Positions 36,001-50,278 of a DNA stretch of 64,000 nt are shown in pieces (position 1 is the stretch's first letter; each line of letters starts with the position of its first letter). A model generated the notes under the pieces. The model was not told the DNA's origin. It worked only from the letters and a program-made list of their open reading frames with translations, and ran no database searches. Location of the stretch: positions 35,618,816-35,682,815 of the forward strand of contig CM069606.1 in assembly GCA_035771175.1 (NCBI GenBank). Direction: 5' to 3'. Source of the DNA: Paratinospora sagittata (Eukaryota; Streptophyta; Magnoliopsida; Ranunculales; Menispermaceae). The translations under genes and the position numbers were made by a program.

Positions 36001-39000
36001 TTCCTATCAACTTCAATAGGTTGTGTCAATTGTATAATATTTTGAAGCACTATTTTACTCATCTCATCATGCTTTAACTTTAGTTTTCATGTCCTCACCT
36101 ATTTCTACTTCGAGATAAATAATGGATCTCAAATACTTAAAACTTTCACTCCTTGGTATCACTTGGCTTTCAATCTTCACAGTCTTTTTATTTGTGTTTC
36201 TACTGCTACTATAACTACATTTACTGTATGCAGCCTTAGTTCTACTATTCTGGAACTCTTTAGATTCTTGAGGCTCTTTCCAAACATGTAGCTTAGCATT
36301 TACTCCAAATTTAGTTTTTACGAATCATCCACACTAGCTGTTTGGTTTTATGATTCTTTGGGCACGTTACAACACCTCTTTGATGCTTTTTGACATGTGA
36401 TTGTTAACTGAAGTATGATATAGATAGGGAAGAAAAATGGCTTTGCTGCGAGGGGCACATACCTTGGCTTGTGAACACACAAGTCTTTTCGAAGGACAAC
36501 CAAGTGGCTGAAGAGAACAAATAATTTGGAGGCTGTTTTCTGGTGAAACATGGACCTTTCATATTGCTTGTAAATGATTGAGGATTATATGGGATTGAAA
36601 TTCAGATGGTGGACAATTTGAGTAAACAGAAAGAGGATACCGGTAATGGAAACTTGACCCAATACAGGAGTAGAATTGTTCTGTGCTTTAAAGCTGAGGC
36701 ATTATTAAGAGGCATGATTTGAGAAAATTGATTGCTGTTTGTGCTTGTCAGCTCTTCTCTATTTTAAAATACTAAGAATCAGATGTAGAATCACATCTTT
36801 CTTAGGGAAGATGTAAAGGTTCTTTTGTCATTTTCCTCATTTGGCATGCTATTTTGTTGAAAAAAATCCATAATTCATTACTTCTGTATTGGGTGATGAT
36901 AATTTATGATATAATTTGGGAGCTGAGTTCTATTCTGCATTGTCAGTGCCAAGTACCTGTCTATTTTCATCGTTTATTATGTTGATCCTTGTGGTGCTTG
37001 CTGCATTGCATTATCAGTTTTAACTAAATTTGCTCTCTATCCATCCTGATTTATGTTTAATGTCCTTTGATTATTCTTCTGAACGTGTACTTGGTGCTTT
37101 GTTTTTACATTGCCAGGTTGGTACTGAGATTTCATTCAGACTTCCTCTTGCGTCGTCATCTTCATTTGAGAATATGTTTCATGAAATACAAAGCTGCATG
37201 AGAAGACCAGGGATTACCTCAGAAGCGTCCGGTAATGGCGAAAATCGCTGCCTCAGCATTGAGAGTTATGGTATATCAGTTACAACACTGGAAGAAGTGT
37301 TCCTAAGAGTTGCAAGATGTGATGTAGAAGAAATTGATCACATTGAACATAACAAAACAATTGTTTCACCTGATTCTACTGTTTCTGAAGTGCAGCTTTG
37401 TCGTCCTCCAATGAAGGCCTCATATTTAAAATTACTGTATGGGTATTATAAGAATGTTCTGGGAATGGTATTTTCCACCATTGGGAGGGTTTGCAGTTTG
37501 ATTTTCACCATGGTTTTCAGTTTCATAAGTTTCTTGAGTATACAATTCTGTTGTTGTTGCTTCTTTCGGAGGTCTACATTTTGGAATCATTGTAAAGCTC
37601 TCCTTATAAAAAGGGCAATATCTGCTAGAAGAGATCGTAGAACAATAGTTTTCCAGCTTCTTATCCCTGCTGTTTTCCTGCTTTTTGGTCTCCTTTTTCT
37701 TAAGCTTAAACCACATCCAGATCAGCAGTCTGTGACTCTTACAACATCGCATTTTAATCCATTGTTAGAAGGTGGTGGTGGTGGTGGTCCAATTCCTTTT
37801 AATCTTTCTTGGCCAATTGCAACAATGGTGCTTAGTTTGCTGATCCCTTTCTAAAGCCATTTCTGTTTTCATTTCATTTGATAAATGATGTCTCTATGTC
37901 ATTAGATAACTAGAATATTTTTTTTTCCAGGTGGCAGAACATGTAAAGGGTGGTTGGATTCAGAGAGTTGAGCCCAGATCATTTGTATTTCCTGATTCAG
38001 AAAAGGCATTATGTGATGCCGTTGAAGTAGCAGGCTCTGTATTAGGCCCAGCGCTCATCTCTATGAGTGAATATCTCATAACTAGCTTGAATGAATCATA
38101 CCAGTCAAGGTGTGTTGATCTTTACCATGACACCCTTATTCATTCTGTTGGAATTTTGCTGCTTTGTGTTGATGGCTTCTACATCATTCCTTAGGGTCAC
38201 CGCAAGCTACATGATCTTGAAAAGTACTTCATTGTTTATGCTTCCTGTTTTATGGCAGAATACTTGACAAAATTGTGTAGGACAGCTACCAATTGCAATA
38301 CAAGACATTAGAAAGAGTTATTGCTTTGCATACATATTGTGTTAATGCTTTCTATCATATTTTTAACTTTTCTTAGTTTTCTAGTCTTTCAATCTGTCAT
38401 CTCTGTGTCATCATATTTGCTATGCCCTAAAGTAATTTGATTTCCATTATCTCATCTTCACTTGATGAGTTTTGGAGAATGAGTATCTGCCAGTGAAGCC
38501 CATCTGAAGTAAATCTATTTAGATATTCAGTTTGACTCTTGGATATGGAATTCCATGATGAAGCTCCCAGTTGCTTGTTATTGACAACTAGCAATAGTTT
38601 TGGGGAATTATGATTGTTTCCCCTGGATTCATATGATGCTTTTGTAGCCATCTATGGTGATTATCAAAAGAAGCATTTAGGGAAAACCATGGTAGATCAC
38701 CTTATTAATGGGGCTTTCACATTTTAGTTGAAAAAGAAGGGAAAGAAATGCAGAAAACATTTGACTTTACAGATAATCCATTACATATGAAATTGTACTT
38801 TTTTATGAGATACTTTTGAAATTGTACTTCAATCTCATTTACATTTATTCGTTAAGCATATCTTGTAACAAAAGTTGAATTTAACATTAACTTCTTTAAT
38901 ATTTTGTTTGAAAAGTAAATAATAATAAAGGATCTTTTGAGCTCTACAATTTATTTTAATGTGTTTCCTAACTTCCATAGAATTTTCGAATACATTTAAT

Positions 39001-42000
39001 TTGTAATTTGATGGTTGAAAAGATGATAAAATTTGATGAAAATTCGGAGAATTATGTTGAATTTTCATTCCACAGGAACATTTTCGTAAGCATCATTTGA
39101 GGCATACGCCTCAAGGCAAGCCTCAAGGTGAGGCGCTCAAAAAAAGCCTTGAGGCTTAAGCCTCAATGTCATACAGTGAGGCTTACGCCTCAATTTTTCT
39201 TAAAAAATTTTAATCTTTTTTAAATTTTATTTTTAAAAATAAATTCATTATAATGATTTTTGGATTATTATAACTAATTATTTTAGCGTTTAGAATTAAT
39301 TCTCTTTTATTTGTGATAAATTAAACCTTTTACTATTATATGGCCAAGGCTATCTTTGCAAAGGTTACCTAATAGTATATATCTTTAAGTTCATAAACAA
39401 ATGTACAAATACTAACCTAGAAATTTGATAACTTTTACAAATTATTCTAAGTGCAACTTGCATTAACTAAAAAATGGTAAAAAGAGCCAAAGACTTGATA
39501 TTTCTACAATGTATTTTCTAATTTCTTATCTGTTTATGCTTTTTAATAGTTTAAACGTGAAATTTGGAAAGCTAGACATATGCTATGTGCTCATTTATAT
39601 CTTAATGATGTTAATGACAACTAAAACAATTAATATATTATAGGAAATAACCTGAGATCTCCATACATATACAAAATTAGTTCATCATTTGCTTATTTTA
39701 GTTATTTCTTTATTTATTGTCGATACTTGTAATTTTTTAGAATTTTCTTGAGTTATATTATATATATTTCTTTAAAAATGTGAGGCTTACTCCTCAAACT
39801 GCCTTAAGGCTTACAACTTGCCTCGTGAAGCCAAACCACCTCAATTACGCCTCACACTTTTTTAAACCTTGCATGGGATTGACCACACGCCAATTTAGAA
39901 GATATTATTCAATTTGTTGCCAGTTAACTTGGATGAATCCCAAAATATATGAACTTCCATGGACTTATCCTCAAACTCTCTAAGATTCCTTTCTATCCAA
40001 AATGACCAAACCGTTGCCAAAATAAATAAATGAATAAATAAATAAGAATAAAAAATGTTTCTTAATTGCTTTTGATCTGCAGGACAATGTAACTAAATGA
40101 TTGAGGGACAAACACTCTTCGCATCTATGGGGGGCTTTTAATCTCCCGATTGGGAACTCTTCCCACAAAGTTCTACAAACTTTTAACTACTAGGGGCTAT
40201 TAACTTAGGCTACGTTGTTTCATGTTTTAGATGCATTTTTTTGTATCCGAAAATCCCAAAACACAGTAAACATGTTTGGTTGGTTCAATTCAAAAAACAA
40301 TTTTTAAAGATTTTACTTAGTAAACCACATGTTTTTAGAAAATGATAAAAAATTACTTTCTGAATTTTCAGTTTTGGTTTGTATCCTTTGTTTTGAATCA
40401 CAAACCAAACATAGCCTTAATGATTGAGGGCAAAACACCAATTAAAATAGTAATAGCGTGGGAATTTTATTGCTTTCATTCCATTTTTTTCTTTTTCTTA
40501 TTTATGTTTCTTATTTTTCTCTTCTTTCTTAGGTCATTCTTTTTATTGTTTTGTCATCTTTTTCAAGTTTCAAGCATAATGAGTACACTTTGTTAAAAGG
40601 CATTGTTATATGTCAGTTCATCAGGCTTTAATTGACAGGATGTTCCAATTATTGGCTAATTTTTGTGGCATCAATCTGATTTTAGACATTTATACCAATC
40701 ATTCACAATAATAGGTATTTTACGTTTTTTTTTTTTATAGGAAACTAGATAAATATTATTAATAAGAAAATGAAAGATATAGAAGCCAAAAGCTAGCACA
40801 AGAGGTTCTCCCAAATAAGTGACTGAGGTTCAAAAATGCCAGTTTCTTTTCTTTGCAACCTCACGTGAGATCTCCCTTCTTGTTGTCCCTTGGGCTTTGT
40901 TGTTGCTAGGCGACAAATGTGTTGTCTGCTTTGTCTAGTTTTTGTTCCTCTGTTTAAAATTTCATGTAGTCCCTTTTCAAAATCCATCCAACTCTACGCG
41001 TCCTCTTCTTCAAATTCGAGGTCCTTTCGATCTTTTTCATTTGCATGAAATGCCCCCCGCAACAGGAATATGTTTCCATGGATATAATATGGTTGCTGCT
41101 GCAGTTTATGTGTTTGAAGTTCCCGCTCCTTTTCTCTTTTGCAGGCTGGTGGAATGAATGAAGTAATAATGACATTCTTCCTAGATCTGAGAGCGAAAAC
41201 AACCTTAGGGGGGAGCTTCGTCCATTGTGATTTCCTCTCTGCCCCTTTTGAGTCATAGTTTAAACTTCTTGTACCTTGTGAGGGATGTTTGGACGAGCCA
41301 CTTGTCCTCTCTCAGTTTGTCTTATCTCAGTTTGTCTTATTTTATGTTGATCATTACCATGGTTGTGCATTTGTTCTGCCAATGGTCTAGCTAGAAATCG
41401 CCTCTCCTCTATCTATTAGACATGACATCAATAGTTGTATTTAACAGAGAAATGAAGTGCTAACCCCATGTAGTTCGGAATGCTTAGTTGAGTTGAGAGC
41501 AGAGAAATGAAGTGTCTTTTATTTTCATTTTTAGTGAGAAACTATAAAGCATTATTTTATCTTGTGATGTTAGTGTTTTAGGCAATAGCGATTTCATTAC
41601 ACTCTAATTGTCTCTTAGGGTTGAATGTTTAGCGTTTGACAATATCAGATCTTATTGGTTGACCCTATTTTGTATTTCATGTTCCGATTAATTATATTTG
41701 TAGGTATGGGGCTGTTCTATTTGATGATCAAAATGATGATGGAAGTTTGGGATACACTGTACTTCACAACAGTTCTTGTCAACATGCGGCTCCAACCTAT
41801 ATCAATTTAATAAATGGTGCCATTCTGAGATTTGCTACTCAAAATCAAAGTATGATGATTCAAACGCGTAATCACCCATTGCCAATGACAAGAACCCAAC
41901 ATTCACAACATCATGTATGTCAATTTCTTGTCATTTTCATGGTTATTTGTTTCCATTGAAATTGTCTAATAGTTCTTTGAGCTATGTTACCTAGACTTGG

Positions 42001-45000
42001 GTATAGGTGTCGGATATGGATACATATCTAGTGGTTCGACTTGTTTATTTTCAAATTCTAGGATACCAGGACTTGGCTATATTATATGTTGTTCTTTTTT
42101 TTTTTCCTTCTTTTTACTCATTTATTGTCCGTTTTGTTGTCCCAGTTAAGTAAATTTCACCTATTAATCATTACCTTCTTTCATGCTTTCTCTTCTTTAC
42201 TTTAGAGAATCTACATAGTAATGTTTTAAAATTTAAAGTGTCGAACACATATCCCATACCCATGTCGTATCCTAAAGTGTTGGACGCGGGTACGTCGGGC
42301 TAAAGTATAGAGTCCGGGTAACGTAGACTTTGAGAACTTTTTTTTTTATGCAGGAAAGTTCTTCCATAACCTTTACCACATTGTCTTTTTATTACCTATG
42401 ATATGAGTTTGTGAATGGCTATGAGATATGCTGAATAAACGTGTAGAAAATATCATGTAATATGCTCATCACTTATTTTAATTTGCATCTCCACTTGCAC
42501 TATTATCTAGAAAATTACTACTTGAAATTTGAATAAATGCTTCACAAGAGAAAGGGAGTGCATTCTAATATGGTGCAGTTGATTTAGATCATTTTTTGCA
42601 AATTAAATTGAAAAGGATGTAATAGTAGCATGGGAAGAAGATCACAGTCATGAGTTTGTTGGAGAAAGAAATCTATGGGATTTGTTTTCTTCCCAGAAAA
42701 GATGATAATTTTAGTGGTTGTCATATTTAGCAATTACTAAATTTGTAATACTTACTATATGTGTGCGAAGCCCTGTATGTCTATTTATATGGTGTTCCTC
42801 CAGTGAGGCATCCCGAATAAGAATTATTCCCGCTCTTCTACCGTGGACGTAAGCCATAGAGCCGAACCACATTATATTTGTGTTTTTATTTATCTGTTTT
42901 TACAACATGTATCAGAACTTTAGGCTTGTACAACTGGGAATTTTTCGGTCTTCATGGCCAAAAGTTTGTTTGTTTGTTTGTTTGTTTTTTTTTTTTTTTC
43001 GGCCTTCATCGCCAGAATCATCCTATTTGGCCTTCATCGCTGTTAGAGAAGTACTATCCTTGATCGTTATTATCACTGTTGCGAAACTTATCTTGGCGCG
43101 TCGTCTTCTTTCAAAACCCACTGTCGCGGCTAGATCATTAAACGCTGTCATCACTGTCTTCTTCTTTGATACGGTCGTTGCCGCTACTGTTGTTGCTGCG
43201 TCTTCTGCTGCTGCCATCTTGCCGCTGCGTCTCCCGACCCATTTTGCTGCTTCCGCTGCTGCTGATTCTTCCTTCTACTGTGCATCGCAATAACTCTCTC
43301 TTCTTTCTTCTGTTACTGCATTTTCTCTCTCTTCTCATTCTTACTTCTTTCTCTCGTGCGATACCCTTCTCTCTCTCTCTTTCCTTCTTTCTCTCGCTTG
43401 TGCGCCCCTCTCTTTCTCTTCACGTTTCTCTTTGTTCCTCTTTCTCTTTTCTTTCATGTTTCCTTTTTCTTTCTCTTTTCTTTCTAAAAAAAAAGAGAAA
43501 AAAAAGAGAAAAAAAAGGAGTCCAAAAAAAAAATGTCAGTAATATAAGAAATTGTGCAGTCTAAAGAAATAGGTCCCAACACGGTGAAAGGAGAATTACC
43601 GAACATTCAAGCAGCATATAGACTCAATGGAAAAAATTACCTATAGTGGTCTCAACTGGTTCGCACTTTTTTTAAAGGTAAAGGAAAATTAAGTCACATT
43701 TTGGGAATTGGACCAAAGCAAGGAGGGAGATCCTCAGTTTGAAGCATGGGATAATGAAGATTTAACAATAATGCCGTGGCTATGGAATTCAATGACACCA
43801 GATATGAGTGATACATGCATGTTTCTGACTACCGCTAAAGATATTTGGACGCCATTCACCAGACATACTTCAGGGCACATGATGCAACCCAAGTGTATGA
43901 AATAAAAGTTAAAACTGGAGCAGCAAAACAAGGAACCAAGATAGTCTCGGAGTATGCCAATACACTGAAAAATCTCTGGCAGGAGCAAGGATCGAAAATT
44001 CGATTTCAACTTGACTTCGGTCATTTGAAAATTTGAATTAATTCGGAGAAGTTTAATTCGACATGGAGATTTATTGTAAAAAATACTAAATTAGAGAAGT
44101 TTAGAGAATTTTTGCATATATGCTTAAATATCTAGATTTATTGTAGTCTAAGCTTAAAACTAATATAAATAGACACTTTCAATTAGGGGTGAAATCGGGT
44201 CGGGTTTGGTCGGGTGGCTCAAAAATTAATCCGACCAACCCGACATATCATTCAAACCCTACCCAACCCGACCCGACCAGACCCGACCGGAAATGGTCAG
44301 GTTTGGTCGGGTCGGGTCGGGTTGCTTACACCCCTTCTTTCAATACATAAAAATACCAATAAGTGACCTAGCAAAACCAATCTTGTTAAGTGGGTTGATG
44401 AATTTGAAATGGTGGCTTTTGGTCTTAATTCCTTTTCTTTGTTTTGATATTTAATTTTGTGGTGGCTTGCTTCTCGATTATATATTTTGCTAGTTTGAAT
44501 TCCACCATACTTAATTTATTATTTAAATGTATTATTTTTTTGATCTTGTTTTATAAAAGTTAACTAAAAGAAGATGGCTTCGGGAACTCTTTTAATTTAT
44601 TTTTAAGTTTTTATCTTATTTCAACTTATTTATTTATTTATTGCTTCTTTTCTCTTCTTTTTGGTAAAACATATCCCATAAACTACACAATTTGTTAGCT
44701 TGTTAAATTATTTTTTAAAATTTATATTGATATGTTGGTTGATGAAGTTGATAATAATACATAATTATTGGTATTTTTTTGTTTTCTATTGATGAAATAA
44801 CATTTTTTACTTTTCTGTTAAATTTCATCAAATTTTGTTGAATTTGATCGAATTTTATTGAATTTTTTGTCGGATATTTGCATTTTTTATTTTACTTTCA
44901 CTTCGCACTTCGGTGGTAAAAAGAAGAGGAAAAATTTGTGGAAGTTCACTGAATTTTGGGGAATTTTTGAACTATGAGTAGGAATTTGATCATTATCGGT

Positions 45001-48000
45001 GGATCGAGACTAAATGCCTTGAGGATGCTGTAGTTCTAAAAAATTACATTGAAAAAGATAGGTTTTTTGCTAGACTCAATACTGAGTTTGATAAAGTAAG
45101 AGTTCAGATTCTTAGCAAAGAGTTGCCAACCCTGAACAAGACTATCTCTGTTATCCGGGCTGAAGAAAGTATAACAAATGTTATGCTCGAACCTCAGAAG
45201 ATGGAAGGCTCAGCTATGGTTGCTAATCGGGGTAATGATTAAAAGACAAGCACTCCAAGAGGTGAATCATCAAAGGTCCCAAACCGAAATAACAGAGACA
45301 ATCTATGGTGTACTTATTGTCAGAAGGCCTGGCATACCCGGGAGAAGTGCTGGAAACTTCATGGTAAGCTGTCGGCATCCAATAAAGAATGGGGCTACAA
45401 AGGAGAACAACTGAAACAACCAGTTGCCAAGAACTCTCTGGAACAAGTAGGATTAAATCGTGAGGAGATTGTGCAACTACTCACTCTAGTTGGTACTCTT
45501 GACCAAGGACTAAAAATTCGTCGAATTTCGCCGAAATTCGGCGAATTTTTTCGGTTTTTTTACCATCGAAGTGCAAAGTGGGATGTAAAATAAAAAATGC
45601 AAAAATTCGCTAAATAATTCAATAAACTTCGACAACTTCGACAGAATTCGATAAACTTCGACAAAAGTTTAGTTTTTCAATAAAAAAATGCAAAAATTCG
45701 AGCAAAAATTCGTTAAAATTCGACAAAATTCGATGAAATTAGACAGAGAAGTAAAAAAGATGTTACTTCATCAATAAAAAACAAAAAAACACTAATAATT
45801 ATGTATTATTTTCAACTTCGTCAACCAACATAGCAATATAAATTTTAAAAAATAATTTAACGAGTTAACAAATTATGTAGTTTATGGGATATGCTTTACC
45901 AAAAAAAAAGAAAAGAAGCAAAATAAATAAATAGTTAAAGTCGAAATAAGATAAAAACTTAAAAATAAATTAAAAGATTTCCTAAAGTCATCTTTTTTTA
46001 GTTAACTCTTATGAAACAAGATTAATAAACAACACATTCAAATAATAAACTAATAAATTAAGCATGATAGAATTCAAACTAGTAAAGTATATGGTCGAGA
46101 AGCAAGCCACCACAAAATTAAATATCAAAATAAAGAAAACAAATTAAGACCAAAAATCGTCATTCAAATTCATCGACTCACTTAACAAGATTGATTTTGT
46201 TAGGTCGCTTATTGATATTTTTATGTATTAAAAGTGTCTATTTATATTAGTTTTTAGCTTATACTACAATAAATTTAGATATTTAAGCATATATGCAAAA
46301 ATTCTCTAAAGTTCTCTAATTTAGCAAATTTTTACAAAAATTCTCCATGTCGAATTAAACTTCTCCGAATTAATTCTGACCTTGCTCTTGACAAGCCCTC
46401 AGGTAGCTACTCATTAGCCCATTCAGGTAAGGTCCCTATTTTTATTAGATTCAAAGTCTCAGATAAATCATTTGCCTACTCTTGGATTATAGATTTTGGA
46501 GCTACTGATCACATGACCAACTCTTCCCATATATTTCATACCTATAACCCATGTCCAAGTAGTCAGAAAATAGCCACAACCGATGGCTCCTTAACCACAG
46601 TTGCAGGCATAGGAGATGTTCACCTTAGTCCAACACTTACACTAAGAAATGTACTTCATGTACCAAAGCTCTCCACTAATCTTGTCTCAATACAAAAGTT
46701 CACCCATGATCTAAGTTGTAATGTGATTTTTTATCCTACTCGCTATGTATTTCAGGACCAGGATTTGGGGAAGACGATTGGACTTGCTAAGAAACAAGAC
46801 AGGTTGCATTACCTTGAGTCATCAACGCTGGTCTCATTTCTATTTAAACAACATCTTTCCAATAAAGATAGAATTTGACTTCATCACGGCCGACTCGGGC
46901 ATCCTTCCTTTAGATCCCTTAAGGTAATGTTTCCCTCTTTGCTTAGGACACTAGATATTGAAAATTTTCATTGTCATGTGTGTGAAATGACAAAACACAA
47001 ACGTGTAACTTTTCCAATTAGCAATGAAAGAAGTTCTAAACCCTTTGATCGTATTCATACTGATATTTGGGGTCCTGCTCCTGCTCCTAATGTTTTTGGC
47101 ACACGTTGGTTTGTGTCTTTCATTGATGATTGTACGATAGTCTCTTGGATCTTTTCACTCAAACAGAAATCTGATGTGAGCCTTGTTCTCCCACATTTCC
47201 ATTGTATGGTGCAAAATCAGTTTGGAACCAAAATAAAAAAATTTTTGATCATACAATGGAAAAGACTATTTTAATCAAGTCTTGACTCCATACTTTCAGA
47301 AGGAAGGTATCATTCATGAATCATCCCGTGTCCAAACCCCGCAACAAAATGGCGTCGCTGAGTGGAAAAATGGCCATCTCCTGGATACAACCCGAGCTTT
47401 CTTGTTTCAAAACAACGCACCTAAGTCCTATTGGGGGAAAGCAATCCTAACTACTACACATCTCATGAACCGACCACCTTCTCGGGTCCTTGACTTTAAG
47501 AGTCCAATGGAATTGTTATCCCAGTTTTATCCTGACTTGAAAACATCAAACAATCTTGTTCCTAAAGTCTTCGGGTGTGTCTCTTTGGTCCATATTCCCC
47601 ATCTATAGAGGGGGAAGTTAGATTCTAGAGCTCTCAAGTGTGTTTTTGTGGGGTACTCCTCAACTCAACAGGGGTACAAATGCTACCATCCACCGTCTAA
47701 ATTTTTTTTGTCTCAGCGGATGTCACTTTCAATGAACGCGAGTCTTATTTCCCTGCTCATTCTCTTCAGGGGGAGAACTCCATCATGGATGACCGGGATC
47801 GAGATTTTTTCCTTTATTACCCTTTTTCCATTGACCTCTCATCCATACCATCTTCTTCCACACCTGAGTCATCTACATTTGCACCTTCAGAACCTAGTGA
47901 TAACCAAAGTGGGGAACCTGAGCCGTCTGCGCTTGGGGATCAAATGACTTGACAAGTGTACTCAAGGAAGAAAGCTATAGTCTCTGAACCTATGAAAGTT

Positions 48001-50245
48001 CAAGAATCTGAACCAGCTCCTGGAAATGAAGTAACAATCTCTGACCTTCTCTTACAAACCCCTTTAGAACCTCAGCCCGAAACAGACATTGATCAGAACC
48101 TCCCTATTGCCATTAGGAAGGGAACTAGAGAATGCACTTAACGTACCTTGTATCCACTTTCCCATGTTGTGTCATTTGAAAAGTTTTATCTGTCTCATAA
48201 GAGTTTTCTTACAAGCTTGAACTATATTCAAATCCCTACCTCTTTATTCGAGGCTTTATCTAATGAAAATTGGAAACAAGCCATGAATGTGAAAATGGAG
48301 GCCTTGGAGAAAAATGATATGTGGGAGTTGGTAGATTACCTGCAGGAAAGAAACCTGTAGGATGTAAATGGGTTTATATGGTGAAATACAAAGCATATGG
48401 GTCACTAGAGCATTAGAAGGCAAGATTAGTGGCCAAAGGGTATACTATCAAGAGACATTTGCTCCGGTCGCGAAGATGAATACGATGAGAATTTTGTTGT
48501 CTTTGGCAGCTAATTATAACTGGGATTTGTAACAATTTGATGTAAAGAATGCATTCCTACATGGAGATTTATATGGAAGTGCCTCCTGGATTTGGAAACA
48601 GCCTGGCCACTAATAAAGTGTGTAAACTAAGGAAAGCTCTGTATGGACTTAAACAATCCCCAAGGGCATGGTTCGGTCAATTTGCCAAAGTAGTGACAAA
48701 TATGGGATATAGACAAAGCCAAGGAGACCATACTGTGTTTATTGGTCACTCAGCGTCAGGGGGAGTTACAAGTCTTTTGGTGTATGTAGATGACATCATC
48801 ATGACCGGGAACAATGAGAATGAGAGACAAAAGCTGACGTAATGTTTGACCAAAGAGTTTGAGATAAAGGAACTAGGAAGGTTGAAATACTTTCTACGGA
48901 TTGAGGTGGCACATTCTAAACAGGGGATCTTTATTTCTCAACAAAAATATATTACTGATATTCTTAAAGAGACAGGGAAGTTGGCATGTTGACCTGCTAG
49001 TACACCCATTGACCCTAATCGCAAGCTTGGAGAAGCTGAAGAAGCTACTGTCGTGAATAAGGACATGTATCAAAGGTTGGTTGGGAGACCTATCTATCTC
49101 TCTCATAGAAGACCTGATATCGCATATGCAGTGAGTGTGATCAACCTATTTATGCACAATCCCAAAGAAGTTCATCTGTAAGTTGTTAATCGTGTGTTAC
49201 GACACCTTAAAGGGACTCTAGGACAGGGCATTCTATTTAAGCGAAACAAAAGATTAGTATTGGAAGCATATACGGACGCCGACTACGCTAGCTCTGTAAT
49301 TGACAGGAGATTGACCATCGGGTATTGTATCTTTCTTAGTGGAAATCTGGTGACTTGGCGTAGTAAAAAGCAGAATGTGGTGGCTAGATCTAGTGCTGAA
49401 ACAAAATTTAGGGCAATATCCTAAGGGATTTATGAACTATTGTGGTTGCGAATCATTTTGGAAGACCTCAGGATTAAGTGGGATGGTCTCATGAGACTCT
49501 ATTGTGAAAATTAAATATGCAATCAACATTGCACATAACCCAGTTCAACATGATCGAACCAAGCATATTGAAATTGACGGACACTTTATTAAGGACAAGC
49601 TTGACAGTGGACTAATCTGTACTCCATATGTGTCTACTCATCATCAGCTAGCAGATGTACTCACTAAAGGTTTGAGCAGTGCTACATTTCAAACAAATGT
49701 GTCCAAGCTGGGAATGGTAAACTTTTATTCACCAGCTTGAGGGGGAGTGTTGCGGAGAAAGAAAGAAATCTATGGGATTTGTTTCCTCCCCAGAAAAGAT
49801 GATAATTTTAGTGGTTGTCATATTTAGCAGTTACTAAATTTGTAATCCTTGCTATATGTGTGCATAGCCCTGTATGTCTATTTATACGGTGTTCCTCCAG
49901 TGAGACACTACGAATAAGAATTATTCCCTCTTGTTCTCTTGTGGACATAGGCCATAGAGCCAAACCACATTACATTTATGTGTTTTTATTATGTGTTTTT
50001 ACAACAAAGAGTATCACCAAATTAATGCTTAGGATACCAATTGGATCTTACATTTATATGTGAGTACTGAGTAGGATTAACTGCCAAAGGAAAAACTTAC
50101 CATCTGTATTGTGAATCCACTAATGTTTGGCCCATTTGTCCTATAGCTTGGGCAATAAATGAAAGTTGGATACCAGTTGCATCTCCTAATTCTTCACCAA
50201 CATTAGTTCCTGACAATCACACAATTCTTAGATGGCTTCATTTCC

Positions 50246-50278
<33 letters not shown>

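Larger units (their letters stand above)
43531..45495 (+). pseudogene. Copia element 2 gag, split by hAT copy C
   Basis: The first part (43590-43985) reads [13 protein letters not shown] and, after shifts, [18 protein letters not shown]. Beyond hAT copy C it resumes at FDHYRW, then [20 protein letters not shown] and a zinc knuckle [14 protein letters not shown] with all four metal ligands intact. The residues WQE/FDHYR join across the insertion. Several stops. Confidence 0.85.
42657..50006 (+). mobile_element. Ty1/Copia element 2, full structure with nested insertions
   Basis: Two LTRs (42657-42907 and 49748-50006), primer site, long C/T-rich leader, gag, protease, integrase, reverse transcriptase, RNase H and polypurine tract, in Copia order and in the same orientation as the host gene. 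It is closely related to element 3. By eye the LTRs differ at roughly 20 positions plus small gaps, so insertion is not recent. gag is broken by hAT copies C and D. Many stops and shifts. No clear target duplication (GAGTT left, AAGAG right). Confidence 0.92.

Noticed and set aside
37030..37116. Possible start codon and first 29 residues of an ABCA1-like protein
   Set aside because: A good splice acceptor precedes 37117, and conserved ABCA1 sequence starts exactly there; the upstream part is intron.
43166..43564. 132-residue frame rich in Leu, Ser and Phe
   Set aside because: It translates the C/T-rich leader of Copia element 2; several frames are open there because of base composition.
42652..50011. 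Target duplication for Copia element 2
   Set aside because: Left GAGTT and right AAGAG do not match; only GAGT is shared at shifted positions, so no duplication is claimed.
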